Source: Siphonodentalium dalli (lineage: Eukaryota > Mollusca > Scaphopoda > Gadilida > Siphonodentaliidae). Taken from it: DNA of 64,000 bases. A program made the position numbers and the translations under genes. Positions 35,869 to 48,056 of this stretch are shown in pieces. The notes beneath the pieces are model-generated. The model searched no databases, was not told the DNA's origin, and saw only the letters and a program-made list of their open reading frames with translations. Each line of letters opens with the position of its first letter. Position 1 is the stretch's first letter. Where the stretch lies: assembly GCA_032622095.1 (NCBI GenBank), contig CP136068.1:1899314-1963313 (forward strand), written 5' to 3'.

Positions 35869-36189
35869 TTGTAACTGGTATTAAATCGATAGATTTCAGA
35901 TTATTATATTATAATTACACCCATTAATTTCTATAGTAGTTTTCCATTAGTTTCCAAAAAATCTAATGTATTTATATATGATAATTAAAGTAGGGCGGAA
36001 GTGAACGTTAAGCGTAGCAATGTGTGACGTCGCGACAACGTCACTATACAGTTCCTAACATTTAATGATATTTCCAAATTACATTTATGTCGATATTTTT
36101 TACTAATGTGTCATCATAATGAACAATCTTCATTCCTTGTATAGTCGCAAAATATAAGTAAATATTCCCGTCAAACTTTTATAGATTCA

Positions 36190-36590
36190 CGGTGTATGTG
36201 TTTAAAGTGATATAAAACACTCAGGTATGGTTATCAAATAGAAATGGAGAATAATCTTGTTCAAAGTAGTAATTTTTACAAATAGTATTTCCAAATTGAC
36301 AACACACACCGTCATTCTTAAATATGAATTAGATGCAGTGACTCTCGATGGCGAAATCGTTTTCGTTAGTTTATCGCCCATAGATGCGTCCAGAATCGAG
36401 TAGTAAATATTTACAATTGAGCGTAGTTCTGACGATGTTTCTATGGAGTGGTACGGTCGATTTGCTTCAAATTTTCGGCGATGTTAGTAGAATGTTGGCA
36501 TAGTGCCTGGATGCTAACTTATCAGTTTCACGCACCCGAACAAGTACATAATATGTCTTTAAGTTCTGTCCAAATGTATACAGTGTAATT
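36190..36590 (+). repeat. Dispersed repeat family R1 (plus copy)
   Basis: GTTTAAAGTGATATAAAACA, AAATGGAGAATAATCTTGTT, AAAGTAGTAATTTTTACAAA, ATAGATGCGTCCAGAATCGA and TTTTCGGCGATGTTAGTAGA, in this order. It is the best-preserved copy and shows the uninterrupted state of the site carrying the 50193-52817 element. Confidence 0.7.
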
Positions 36591-36670
36591 ACATCAAGAG
36601 ATGAAGAGTATTCCTTAATTATGCCACCGTGGTAAAGGGGTGTCAGATCTGAAAACTCTCAAGACAGGGT

Positions 36671-36885
36671 ACAGTAATGCCCAAAGTAATTGACCCCTTA
36701 ACCACAGCAGAATTATGGGTAATTTTTCAGGATTTAGTCGGAAATATGGCTTGTTGCCATTCATCACAAAGCTCTCGCCGAGAGCTTTCCGATGAATGGC
36801 AACAAGCCATATTTCCGACTAAATCCTGAAAAATTACCCATAATTCTGCTGTGGTTAAGTGGTCAATTACTTTGGGCAGTACTGT
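36671..36885. repeat. Near-perfect 215-bp palindrome
   Basis: The arms read CAGTA then GCCCAAAGTAATTGACC inward to AAAGCTCTCG / CGAGAGCTTT at the centre (about 36778), with very few mismatches and almost no loop. A MITE-like hairpin; no duplication at its edges was recognised. Confidence 0.9.
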
Positions 36886-36899
36886 ACGTACATGAACAC

Positions 36900-38365
36900 C
36901 ACAATGAATGGTAAATTACCGTCTCTTTGAAAAGGCTAGAAGTGTCCATTATATTATATGCTAAGCTATCGATATCTCACTCGTATCCATCCGCTCTAAA
37001 ATTAAAAGTGATTCGGTTTCTTTGTGGAAGACTGTACTAACAGAATTTTAAAGTCCCTGTTCAGGTTGAAAAAATTGTAATATGTGATCAATTAAATGTT
37101 TCTGTTAAACATACTGATGTCAGCCTCTTTATCCCTCAGCCAATCTGTTTGAAAAATGGAACTATTTTATATGCACGAGCTCACTATCATGGCTGTGCTT
37201 GGGTATACAAATTTGTACGTTTTACTAATCTTTTCAGTTGATCCATGGGTCAACTGAGCGGAGCATATAATAAACAGAACATCTACACTTTCTGTTTGCA
37301 TATGGTAATTACCTCATTCGTGATGACAAAAACAAAATGAATTTTTGTCATCACTCATGAGATAATTACCATATCCAACCAAAAAGTGTAGATATTCTCT
37401 ATATATTTCATTTCTACGACGACGCGGCATTCCCATGACGACGTAATAAACCGTTTCCAAATATGGAGTTCATTCCTGGGTAGTAAATGTTTGTGAGAAT
37501 CGTAGTATTTAGAAAGAGTTATAAATACAACAAGATGCGAAAGAATAATAAGTCATGAATATCGTTGACTGATAAAAATTCGAAGATGATGTCTCCTACA
37601 TGTATATTGCCATGAGTAAAATAAATTAAGGATATATCGCCTGCATTCAGTTTTCCAGCAATAGTTGAGTTTGTCAATGTATGGGAAAATTGTCAGCGCG
37701 TCATTGACCTCAGATCTGTGAAGTGAACTGTTATGCCATAAACCAATGACATCGCGCGTAGTCTGCGCCACTCTCCAATGAAATGGAGGGAATCCCTTCA
37801 AAACATAACCTAATTTTAATAGAGAGTTCTAGAGACGTACATCCGATATAGGATTTTCGTCTTCTTTTCGGAGAGACTGGTAAGGTACATGATACTAAAC
37901 TACAATGCATGTAGAAAGTCGTTTGGTATCGGAAAGATAGTCAACAATGCTGAACAAGCAAACCAAGCTTGAATGTCATATAGAGAGTAATCAATTGATT
38001 ATCGCATTGCGCTCGAGTGATTTACAAAAGAGTCCCTGTATCGAATGAATTATTTCACGTCACCAGTTCAATCGAGTGATTATTATGTTTATTATATTCC
38101 GCTATAAACATCTGATTTACCAGAAATAGGAATAATACCGCCAGTATACTCATGACACATACATTTCGATAGCGCGTATGAATACATAACTCTCTGGTTA
38201 AAGTGAAATAATTCACTAGTGAAATTATCGTTTATAATCGCTTGAGAAATCAAGGTAAAATCACACATAGGAAGTAATATATAATTTCATTAAAATGTCA
38301 CCCATTTCATCATAGCAGAAAGAGTCAGGTAACTACGAATCGGCCTCCTGGTTCGAAAAGGACAA
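36900..38365. other. Intronic stretch without a gene; one short hairpin
   Basis: ATATGGTAATTACCTCATTC near 37301 pairs with the complement ending near 37375. Sequences around 37240-37290 and 37985-38110 share phrases with hairpin elements at 24740 and 60540 (AGAGAGTAATCAATTG, ATTATGTTTATTA). No supported exon; the 82-codon minus-strand frame at 37553-37801 has no motif. Confidence 0.5.
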
Positions 38366-38371
38366 GTATAA

Positions 38372-38764
38372 CCCTTTACCCAACAGAAGGGCCCTGTGCC
38401 AATGCATTCTCTTATATATGCGAGTCGACCATAGGTCGCCTCGCATATATAAGAGAATGCATTGGCTTAACACATTACAAATTATAAAATTGTTAAAGAA
38501 TGTAAGAAAAAATGGTAAAAAGTGTTAAAAAAAGATTTTTTTTTAGGCCAATGCATTCTCTTATATATGCGAGGCGACCTATGGTCGACTCGCATATATA
38601 AGAGAATGCATTGGCACAGGGTATAACTATAACTATCACAATGTGGGCAATGAGCCGGTTCCAATGATATCCATATGTGTATGGTTTTATTGAGACAGAC
38701 CCAAGATAAATTAGGCTGTTGAAGCTTGATTCGGGCGTTTCTGGGCGTTCTGTTGGGTAAAGGG
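38372..38764. mobile_element. TTAA-type twin-hairpin MITE, reverse-orientation copy
   Basis: Ends CCCTTTACCCAACAGAA and TTCTGTTGGGTAAAGGG with TTAA on the right (38765-38768) and TATAA on the left. The two hairpins lie at about 38396-38466 and 38549-38620. The unique side (AATGATATCCATAT, GACAGACCCAAGATAAATTA) is now on the right, opposite to 6213-6630. Confidence 0.85.
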
Positions 38765-38805
38765 TTAATGCACGCCATACGACAACGAACATCTAAGTTT
38801 CTTCT

Positions 38806-39122
38806 TCATGCAAATAACAGCTGTCTGTCATTTGCAGAATGAGGTTCCCAGTTGAAATTTGTGATGTTCACCCATTGGGCACCTCAATTATTATTTTTTT
38901 CTTTTGCAAATTAGGGGATATAGAAACTTCCTAGAAGGGAAATGTAACTAAAAACAATGTTAATTTGATACTATAGATACTTCCCAGAAGATGAGTCCTA
39001 AGCAGAATGAGGTCTCCAGAGAGTGAATTTGGTGATGCTAGCCCGTTGTGCGGGATAGCATCACTAAATTCACCCTCTGTGGACCTCATTCTGCAAATGA
39101 CGACACGCTATTTGCAGACTTG
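38806..39122. mobile_element. hAT-type MITE (copy B, internally deleted)
   Basis: The right end ACACGCTATTTGCAGACTTG is intact. The left end has lost CAAGCC and part of the first palindrome (TGTCTGTCATTTGCAGAATG joins directly to CCCAGTTGAAATTTGTG). Same family as 10841-11268. Confidence 0.75.
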
Positions 39123-39129
39123 CAACTTC

Positions 39130-39600
39130 GTTATTTATGTGGCGCTTGTGTCTGTTTATTATCGCGCACTCAATGTCTCTAGTTGCTTCCGGGTCCAAAA
39201 CGGCAAAAAATGTGAAATCGTTGTAACCTTACCACCCCACTCCAGAGTCAATATATAGAATTTATGCGAATAGTATATTGTATTTACTCATACATTGTCA
39301 TAATCCTATCCCTGTGTAAACAGTTAACTGATAATGTACACGCGCTCGCTACATGCTGCAAATCTAAATATATAACATACTAAAACAAGAAAACCATAGT
39401 CAGAAATGGTAACGCCACCAAGATCATATTATTAGCCATAAATATAAATTATAATATAATTATAATATAAATTAGCCTTCAAATTCCATGTGGGAAATTT
39501 GGATACTTCCATATATCAAGTTTTCCCGTTTCTCGTGTTATACATTACATTGTTCAATTAAGCTGTCTCGCTTTTTATTACACTAGCTGGTTGGCCCGAC
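39130..39600. other. Intronic stretch, nothing recognised
   Basis: AT-rich with short ATAATATAAATTA repeats near 39440-39470. No gene. Confidence 0.5.
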
Positions 39601-40025
39601 TTCGTCCAGGCTGTTTCCCATCTCCTTTCAGATGAAAGGCGCGATTTGACCTTGAATTGACTATTTTGAAAGTCAAGGTCAAGTCGGGGTCATGATTTGA
39701 CCCGTTCAAAACACTCCCCAGAGAAAAGTACCCCTAGGTATCAAATTTCGTCGAAATCCGTCCGTTTTACCCGATTTGACCTTGAATTGACCATTTTTAA
39801 GGTCAAGGTCAGGTCAGGGTCACGATTTGACCCATCCAAAACACTTTCCGGACAAAACTACCTCTAGGTATCAAATTTCGTTAAAATCCGTCCGTTTTAC
39901 CCGATTTGACCTTGAATTGACTGTTTTAAAGGTAAAGGTCATGTCGGGGTCACGATTTGACCCCGTTCAAAACACTCCCCGGACAAAAGTAACCCTAAGT
40001 ATCAAATTTCGTCGAAATTAATCTT
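39600..40025. repeat. Three tandem copies of an ~126-bp unit (TTGACCTTGAATTGAC)
   Basis: Each unit carries CGATTTGACCTTGAATTGAC, GGTCACGATTTGACCC, CAAAACACTCCCCGGA and TATCAAATTTCGTCGAAAT. A diverged inverted copy lies at about 44590-44710. The lead-in (CTAGCTGGTTGGCCCGACTT) looks like the start of a dispersed repeat. Confidence 0.85.
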
Positions 40026-40029
40026 TGAT

Positions 40030-41070
40030 TACCACACGATCGCATGCTTTCCAAACGGTGTGGTTATTATCAATATCAGCACATGTGCTAATCTGTGTCG
40101 GACTATTTTATTGAGCATTCGGGGTAAGACTACAGCTTTTAAAGCGACCCATTGTTACTTTTACATCGACCTAATCCCCCATAATCCCCCATTGGACCAG
40201 TGGTTATTATATTTTCAAGCACAGAGTACACCGGTGGCGTTAATAACTACTTTATTTTGTATTAGCATTCGATCACACAATTAAGCGGAGCGTTTCACAT
40301 CACAAGAATTACACACCCTCTACATTCACAGAATTAACGCCCGTAATAATCAGTACAAATCGCCATATGGATTACACGAACGTTTCTTATGGTCACCAAC
40401 CAATAACTGCAGTCTCCACTTCATAAAAACCATCTACGTCACTTCAAACAGATCATGAGCGCGCGCTCGCTGCGTGTTGTTATTTGGAGAATTGTTATTG
40501 TTACAATTTAAACATTATGGAAACTTGTTCACGTCATATATAGAGGATCTCAAACGAGTTATGTTACAACATAAGATTTTTTTAAACGAATTTGATAAAT
40601 TTTATTGCCAACATAACGAGCTGTATATCGCATGAAAAAAACTTGAGCATTTTAACAAATCAAATTCCTTAAAAGAAGCTGCAAAATGCGCACATTTACA
40701 GCGTTGTCTGAGACGCTTCACCGTGACAACCCTATACGACAGAATTGCGCGTTTTGGGGCTGGCGATAGAAAGTATAGTCCCTCACTTTGTTTTTGTGTC
40801 TATTTTCGTTAGTGCAACGAAGTTGCACAATAATTTAACTTTAATGAACAAAGCTATAGTTGTGTGTTGCTGTCATGCGATGTTAAGTGACATGTAACAT
40901 GTAACTATAGTGAGAGATAAGGAATTATGTAATGGCTGTTTAATGATATAATAGGGGTTTCATGCTATACTTAGCATATCCGTACCCTAAGAATGAGGTA
41001 ATAGACGATTATCAAATAATCTAAGCGTTATAAACTTATCATTGGCAGTATGCTTCGCTCTAAGGGTCAA
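40030..41070. other. Intronic stretch without a supported gene
   Basis: A 74-codon frame at 40060-40284 shows no motif. TATAGAGGATCTCAAACGAG at 40540 recurs at 42640. Nothing else recognised. Confidence 0.5.
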
Positions 41071-41074
41071 TCCA

Positions 41075-41430
41075 CACCGGGCGCGAACGTGCGATTTTTA
41101 CGGCCGTTTTCTGCGTCCGTAGCGGTTCAAAGTGCGAGATTTTTATATTCACACCGAAAACTACTGGATAGCTTCGTCGCGTGCGATGGTTTGGGAAGAT
41201 AATCATTTGAGTGCATTATTTCAGGCAGGTCAAAAATACAATATATATGGACATTTTAATAAGAATTTGCTAAACATGTGCATAAAATCACTTCTGTGAT
41301 CGCCTTGTGGTCAGCGATTCGGTCGCTTGCGGTGTGAATATAAAAATCGCGCGCTTTGAACTGTTACGGACGACAGAAAACAGCCATTATAATCGCGCGC
41401 TCGCGTCCGGTGTGGATTGATCTTAAGCTG
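41075..41430. mobile_element. MITE with ~110-bp inverted ends, parent of the 67-bp array
   Basis: The left arm (GTCAATCCACACCGG, GCGAACGTGCGATTTTTACG, TTCAAAGTGCGAGATTTTTA, TATTCACACCG) is mirrored on the right (CGGTGTGAATATAAAAATCG, CAGAAAACAGCCATTATAAT, CGCGCTCGCGTCCGGTGTGG). The centre is unique. The right arm continues straight into the tandem array. Confidence 0.8.
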
Positions 41431-42172
41431 CACTCCGGTTATATAAACAGCCATTATAATCGCGCGCTCGCGTCCGGTGTGGATTGACCTTAAGCTGCAC
41501 TCCGGTTATATAAACAGCCATTATAATCGCGCGCTCGCGTCCGGTGTGGATTGACCTTAAGCTGCACTCCGGTTATATAAACAGCCATTATAATCGCGCG
41601 CTCGCGTCCGGTGTGGATTGACCTTAAGCTGCACTCCGGTTATATAAACAGCCATTATAATCGCGCGCTCGCGTCCGGTGTGGATTGACCTTAAGCTGCA
41701 CTCCGGTTATATAAACAGCCATTATAATCGCGCGCTCGCGTCCGGTGTGGATTGACCTTAAGCTGCACTCCGGTTATATAAACAGCCATTATAATCGCGC
41801 GCTCGCGTCCGGTGTGGATTGACCTTAAGCTGCACTCCGGTTATATAAACAGCCATTATAATCGCGCGCTCGCGTCCGGTGTGGATTGACCTTAAGCTGC
41901 ACTCCGGTTATATAAACAGCCATTATAATCGCGCGCTCGCGTCCGGTGTGGATTGACCTTAAGCTGCACTCCGGTTATATAAACAGCCATTATAATCGCG
42001 CGCTCGCGTCCGGTGTGGATTGACCTTAAGCTGCACTCCGGTTATATAAACAGCCATTATAATCGCGCGCTCGCGTCCGGTGTGGATTGACCTTAAGCTG
42101 CACTCCGGTTATATAAACAGCCATTATAATCGCGCGCTCGCGTCCGGTGTGCATTGATCTTAAGCTGCACTC
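41385..42172. repeat. 67-bp tandem array (about 11 copies) derived from the MITE right end
   Basis: The unit is AAACAGCCATTATAATCGCG, CGCTCGCGTCCGGTGTGGAT, TGACCTTAAGCTGCACTCCG and GTTATAT. It consists of the terminal about 40 bp of the MITE plus about 27 bp of flank. Copies are almost identical; the first and last units carry TGATCTTAAG instead of TGACCTTAAG. Confidence 0.93.
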
Positions 42173-42306
42173 CGGTTTTTGCTCGTCATGAATGATAATT
42201 AGTTTGCTTGACCTAATAAATGTAAGGGCGTCTTTGAAGTAACGAATGTAAAACTGAGGAAAATAACAGATTTACTTCACAATAGGCAAGTTTGTGCGAT
42301 GGATAA

Positions 42307-42465
42307 ATAAAATATGTAGCTAGTGTTGTCGCTGAAACTGTTGTTTATGGCCGCTGGGGGATTTTGACATCTATTGGACTTGGCAGAGCTTCGCCCAATA
42401 TAGATGCTCAAACCCCCTTCACGGACATAAACAGTTTAAGCGACGACACTAGCTACATATTCTAG
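42307..42465. repeat. Hairpin with ~65-bp arms
   Basis: ATATGTAGCTAGTGTTGTCG pairs with CGACGACACTAGCTACATAT. The inner arms GACATCTATTGG and CCAATATAGATG also pair. MITE-like. Confidence 0.8.
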
Positions 42466-42633
42466 ATTTGTTTTAGACTTTACACTGTTCATCAGTGGTG
42501 TTTGAAAGCTTTTGGTTGAAAATCTATCTTTTAATATTCTTTTAAAGGCACGGATGGCCTTCGCGGTCGGTATTCTGTTAAAATAGTCACATCCGTTAAA
42601 ACGGGCATAAACAAAACTAATATTAAAATACAT

Positions 42634-42785
42634 ACATATAGAGGATCTCAAACGAGTTACTATTTTATACGGAATTTATCAACCGAGTTCACTAAATTCG
42701 ATTTAAGCCGAGGTTTACCGAGGCTCAAATAGAATTTAGTGGACGAGGTTGATAAATTACGTCTAAAATAGAACGAGTTTGAGAA
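42634..42785. repeat. Hairpin with ~65-bp arms
   Basis: TCTCAAACGAGTTACTATTT pairs imperfectly with AAATAGAACGAGTTTGAGA; the inner AATTTATCAACC and GGTTGATAAATT pair, as do CACTAAATTCGATTT and AAATAGAATTTAGTG. Degraded MITE. Confidence 0.7.
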
Positions 42786-43119
42786 ACTTTTTATCACATG
42801 ATCATATAATGGCTAAACTTTTATCGAAAAGAACAATAATTAACTGCAGCCAGCGAACTTTGTCGCAAAGAGTAGCGTGACGTCATTGCAAACGACGATA
42901 TTACACGTGTCTATTACGCTCGAATATTACATAGGAAAATAGCGCTAATCATGTGATAAATTTTGTTCTTATACCAATCATAAATATCGCGTAAATAGTA
43001 TGTCATGACTTACATAATCTCATATATATTTTGAAGACCTCTGTCTGTTTGTTTGTTTGTTTGTCTGTATGTTTGTCTGTCATTTATACAAATCTACGAT
43101 TCTCGACCGATCGGGACGA

Positions 43120-43985
43120 AACTTGGTACGTGTGTGTAGATTGACCAGGCGGTCGACGTTGTCGTATTGGCGAGCCCGTGCGACGCCAGCTTCGCGCATG
43201 CGCAGACGAGATCTCGGAAACGGATGGAGCTATCGACTTGAAATTTGGTATGTGAATGTATCTTGCCCCGGATACGAATTTTATCGGGTCGCCGAGCCCG
43301 TGCGACGCCAGCTTCGCGCATGTGCAGACGAGATCTCGGAAACGGGTGGAGCTATCGACTTGAAATTTGCTATGTGAATGTATCTTGCCACGGACACGAA
43401 TTTTATCGGGTCGCCGAGCCCGTGCGACGCCAGCTTCGCGCATGCGCAGACCAGATCTCGGAAACGGGTGGAGCTATAGACTTGAAATTTGGTTTTTGAA
43501 TAGCCCGGACAACGTCGCATGCGCAGACGAGATCTCGGAAACGGGTGGAGCTATCGACTTGAAATTTGGTATGTGAATGTATCTTGCCCCGGATACGAAT
43601 TTTATCGGATCGCCGAGCCCGTGCGACGCCAGCTTCGCGCATGCGCAGACCAGATCTCGGAAACGGGTAGAGCTATCGACTTGAAATTTGGTTTTTGAAT
43701 AGCCCGGACGTCGGGCTGGGTACCTGGTACGTGTGTGTAGTTTGACCAGGCGGTCGACGTTGTCGTATTGCGACGCCAGCTTCGTGCATGCGCAGACGAG
43801 ATATCGGAAACGGGTGGATCTATCGACTTGAAATTTGGTATGTGAATGTATCTTGCCCCGGATACGAATTTTATCGGGTCGCCGAGCCCGTGCGACGCCA
43901 GCTTCGCACATGCGCAGACCATATCTCGGAAACGGGTGGAGCTATCGACTTGAAATTTGGTTTTTGAATAGCCCGGACAACGTCG
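43120..43985. repeat. 122-bp tandem repeats, partly deleted (about 6 copies)
   Basis: The unit is CGACGCCAGCTTCGCGCATG, CGCAGACGAGATCTCGGAAA, GAGCTATCGACTTGAAATTT and GGTATGTGAATGTATCTTGC. The first three are spaced by exactly 122 bp; later ones carry a shorter AGCCCGGACAACGTCG variant. Overlapping frames of 70-145 codons on both strands are by-products. Confidence 0.9.
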
Positions 43986-44020
43986 GGCTCATCGGCTAGT
44001 CTACTATATATTTTGGAAGA

Positions 44021-44170
<150 letters not shown>

Positions 44171-44707
44171 CGCGATGGTCTCGAAAACTGCCGGACGGAT
44201 TGAGCCCAAACTTCCTATCTAAGGGTAAAATCCCAGATGAAGTGTCATCGCACCGCTTCTGAGAACGTCAGAGCACCAATTCTCCACTCTCAGTCACAAA
44301 AATTACCGTTATTGGCACGGTGAGGTTAATCGCGTTGATAGTTAAAGAGCGTTCGTATCCGCAGTGTCGTCGATAAAGAGCGTATGTGTGTAATGTGATT
44401 CTTACGTCTGGGTCTGGGCGTGTGCGTGTAAGACTGTATCCATACATGAGCGTGTTGTGTGACGTACTTAGGGCTTTCCGCCCGAGGTGATCTTCACCTT
44501 GAAACGGGTACACACAAACGTACCTCTTTTATGGAGGGGTACGATCACGGGACGGGTACCGTCATTTAAAGGCAGAATTAAAAAGGCATTAACGGATTTC
44601 GACGAAATTTTATACCTAGGGATATTTTTATCGGGGGAGTGTTTTCGACGGGTCAAATCGTGACCCCGACCTGACCTTGACCTTCAAAATGGTCAATTCA
44701 AGGTCAA

Positions 44708-46808
44708 CATTCATATTAATTCATTGTGCTCGTTGGAGAAATGAACATTCATATTAATTCATTGTGCTCGTTGGAGAAATGAACATTCATATTAATTCAT
44801 TGTGCTCGTTGGAGAAATGAACATTCATATTAATTCATTGTGTTCGTTGGAGAAATGAACATTCATATTAATTCATTGTGCTCGTTGGAGAAATAAACAT
44901 TCATATTAATTCATTGTGCTCGTTGGAGAAATGAACATTCATATTAATTCATTGTGCTCGTTGGAGAAATGAACATTCATATTAATTCATTGTGCTCGTT
45001 GGAGAAATGAACATTCATATTAATTCATTGTGCTCGTTGGAGAAATGAACATTCATATTAATTCATTGTGCTCGTTGGAGAAATGAACATTCATATTAAT
45101 TCATTGTGCTCGTTGGAGAAATGAACATTCATATTAATTCATTGTGCTCGTTGGAGAAATGAACATTCATATTAATTCATTGTGCTCGTTGGAGAAATGA
45201 ACATTCATGTTAATTCATTGTGCTCGTTGGAGAAATGAACATTCATATTAATTCATTGTGCTCGTTGGAGAAATGAACATTCATATTAATTCATTGTGCT
45301 CGTTGGAGAAATGAACATTCATATTAATTCATTGTGCTCGTTGGAGAAATGAACATTCATATTAATTCATTGTGCTCGTTGGAGAAATGAACATTCATAT
45401 TAATTCATTGTGCTCGTTGGAGAAATGAACATTCATATTAATTCATTGTGCTCGTTGGAGAAATGAACATTCATATTAATTCATTGTGCTCGTTGGGGAA
45501 ATGAACATTCATATTAATTCATTGTGCTCGTTGGAGAAATGAACATTCATATTAATTCATTGTGCTCGTTGGAGAAATGAACATTCATATTAATTCATTG
45601 TGCTCGTTGGAGAAATGAACATTCATATTAATTCATTGTGCTCTTTGGAGAAATGAACATTCATATTAATTCATTGTGCTCGTTGGGGAAATGAACATTC
45701 ATATTAATTCATTGTGCTCGTTGGAGAAATGAACATTCATATTAATTCATTGTGCTCGTTGGAGAAATGAACATTCATATTAATTCATTGTGCTCGTTGG
45801 GGAAATGAACATTCATATTAATTCATTGTGCTCGTTGGGGAAATGAACATTCATATTAATTCATTGTGCTCGTTGGAGAAATGAACATTCATATTAATTC
45901 ATTGTGCTCGTTGGAGAAATGAACATTCATATTAATTCATTGTGCTCTTTGGAGAAATGAACATTCATATTAATTCATTGTGCTCGTTGGGGAAATGAAC
46001 ATTCATATTAATTCATTGTGCTCGTTGGAGAAATGAACATTCATATTAATTCATTGTGCTCGTTGGAGAAATGAACATTCATATTAATTCATTGTGCTCG
46101 TTGGGGAAATGAACATTCATATTAATTCATTGTGCTCGTTGGAGAAATGAACATTCATATTAATTCATTGTGCTCGTTGGAGAAATGAACATTCATATTA
46201 ATTCATTGTGCTCGTTGGAGAAATGAACATTCATATTAATTCATTGTGCTCGTTGGAGAAATGAACATTCATATTAATTCATTGTGCTCGTTGGAGAAAT
46301 GAACATTCATATTAATTCATTGTGCTCGTTGGAGAAATGAACATTCATATTAATTCATTGTGCTCGTTGGAGAAATGAACATTCATATTAATTCATTGTG
46401 CTCGTTGGAGAAATGAACATTCATATTAATTCATTGTGCTCGTTGGAGAAATGAACATTCATATTAATTCATTGTGCTCGTTGGGGAAATGAACATTCAT
46501 ATTAATTCATTGTGCTCGTTGGGGAAATGAACATTCATATTAATTCATTGTGCTCGTTGGGGAAATGAACATTCATATTAATTCATTGTGCTCGTTGGGG
46601 AAATGAACATTCATATTAATTCATTGTGCTCGTTGGGGAAATGAACATTCATATTAATTCATTGTGCTCGTTGGGTAAATGAACATTCATATTAATTCAT
46701 TGTGCTCGTTGGGGAAATGAACATTCATATTAATTCATTGTGCTCGTTGGGGAAATGAACATTCATATTAATTCATTGTGCTCGTTGGGGAAATGAACAT
46801 TCATATTA
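44708..46808. repeat. 38-bp tandem array (about 55 copies)
   Basis: The unit ATTCATATTAATTCATTGTG plus CTCGTTGGAGAAATGAAC is almost invariant. GGAG changes to GGGG in scattered central copies and in nearly all of the last ten. The array starts inside an inverted fragment of the TTGACCTTGAATTGAC repeat, after TTCAAGGTCAAC. Confidence 0.96.
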
Positions 46809-46941
46809 AGAAATTGCAGGATTTACATGACCATATTTCATCGGTTCGACAGACCTTATAATCTTAAGCTGTTAATTTGACGCTGACTTCATCTTTTGCT
46901 ATACCCCCACCGTTTTGTCGATTTCCTAACTGTACTCCTCA

Positions 46942-47387
46942 CAAGCCTGCAAATAGCGTGTCTGTCAGTTGCAGAATGAGGTCTCCAGAGGGTGAATTTA
47001 GTGACGCTATTCCGCATAGCGAGCTAGCATCACTAAATTCGCCCGCTGGAGACCTCATTCTGCTTAGGCCCTCAACTGCTATGGTAGATCTAGGATCAGA
47101 TTGAAGTTCCCCAGTTGAAGTTGGTGATGATCACCCATTGGGCACCTCGGGTATGGATTTTACCTTCTGCAAATTAGGGGATATAGAAACTTCACAGAAG
47201 GGAAAACGTAACTAAAAACAATGTTAATTTGATACTATAGATACTTCCCAGAAGATGAGGTCTAAGCAGATTCAGGTCTCCAGAGGGTGAATTTGGTGAT
47301 GCTATCCCACACAGCGGGATAGCATCACTAAATTCACCCTCTGGGGACCTCATTCTGCAAATGACAAACACGCTATTTGCAGGCTTG
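46942..47387. mobile_element. hAT-type MITE (copy C, intact)
   Basis: The ends CAAGCCTGCAAATAGCGTGT and complement are flanked by a perfect 8-bp duplication ACTCCTCA (46934-46941 and 47388-47395). Length 446 bp. It has both end palindromes (GAATGAGGTCTCC ... GGAGACCTCATTC). Non-coding. Confidence 0.92.
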
Positions 47388-47599
47388 ACTCCTCAGTATC
47401 ATTTCGTAATTTGGCAAGGACCCTAATCACTTGTGAACCTGTCAGTCAGAGTTTTGCCTTATAATTCAGCATCTCGTCCTGTTCATGTCTGTATACATCC
47501 TAATTGTTCTTAAATTGTTTGTAGTACTTCGGTGACTTCCGGGTCATATTTGTTGAACATATTGAAGCATCTAATCATGTCACCCCCTCTCTCTTATAC

Positions 47600-48005
47600 A
47601 CTGTATTAAATAGCCGTATTTCCAACGGTAGAATACCGTTAATTTAACTGTATGTAGGGTAATATCTATATTTACGGTAATACTGTTAATGGCGCGTGCA
47701 CGCGCTATGTATTTTGGGAAGGGTTTTCTGATAGCCGACGCCATTTTCTCGGATTGTGAAGTCGTGTGTTAGTCAATCGTTGGGAAAAAAATTGTTGTTG
47801 GGTTGTTCCTAGTTTATATATATTTGACGGTATAATTGTATAATTATATGGTAGTGGAATATACGGTGTATTGTATATTTGACGGTATTATGGTATAATT
47901 ATACGGTAGTAGAATATACGGTATCTGTCAACTATACGGTAGACTACTGGCAACTGAGCTGCCGGTACTCTACCGTAAACATTACGGTGGGTTATTTACA
48001 ATGTA
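47600..48005. mobile_element. ACGGTA-rich inverted-repeat element
   Basis: The left (ACTGTATTAAATAGCCGTAT, ACGGTAGAATACCG) and right (CGGTACTCTACCGTAAAC, ATTACGGTGGGTTATTTACA) ends are imperfect complements. The interior repeats TATACGGTAGT and TATATTTGACGGTAT. No coding content; class unknown. Confidence 0.55.
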
Positions 48006-48056
48006 TGGGGACGGTTGTTTGCGGAGATACTGTACATGTTCGTTTGTTCGCATATT

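Noticed and set aside
43057-43922. Arg-rich frames of 70-145 codons on both strands
   Set aside because: They follow the 122-bp repeat and change frame between units.
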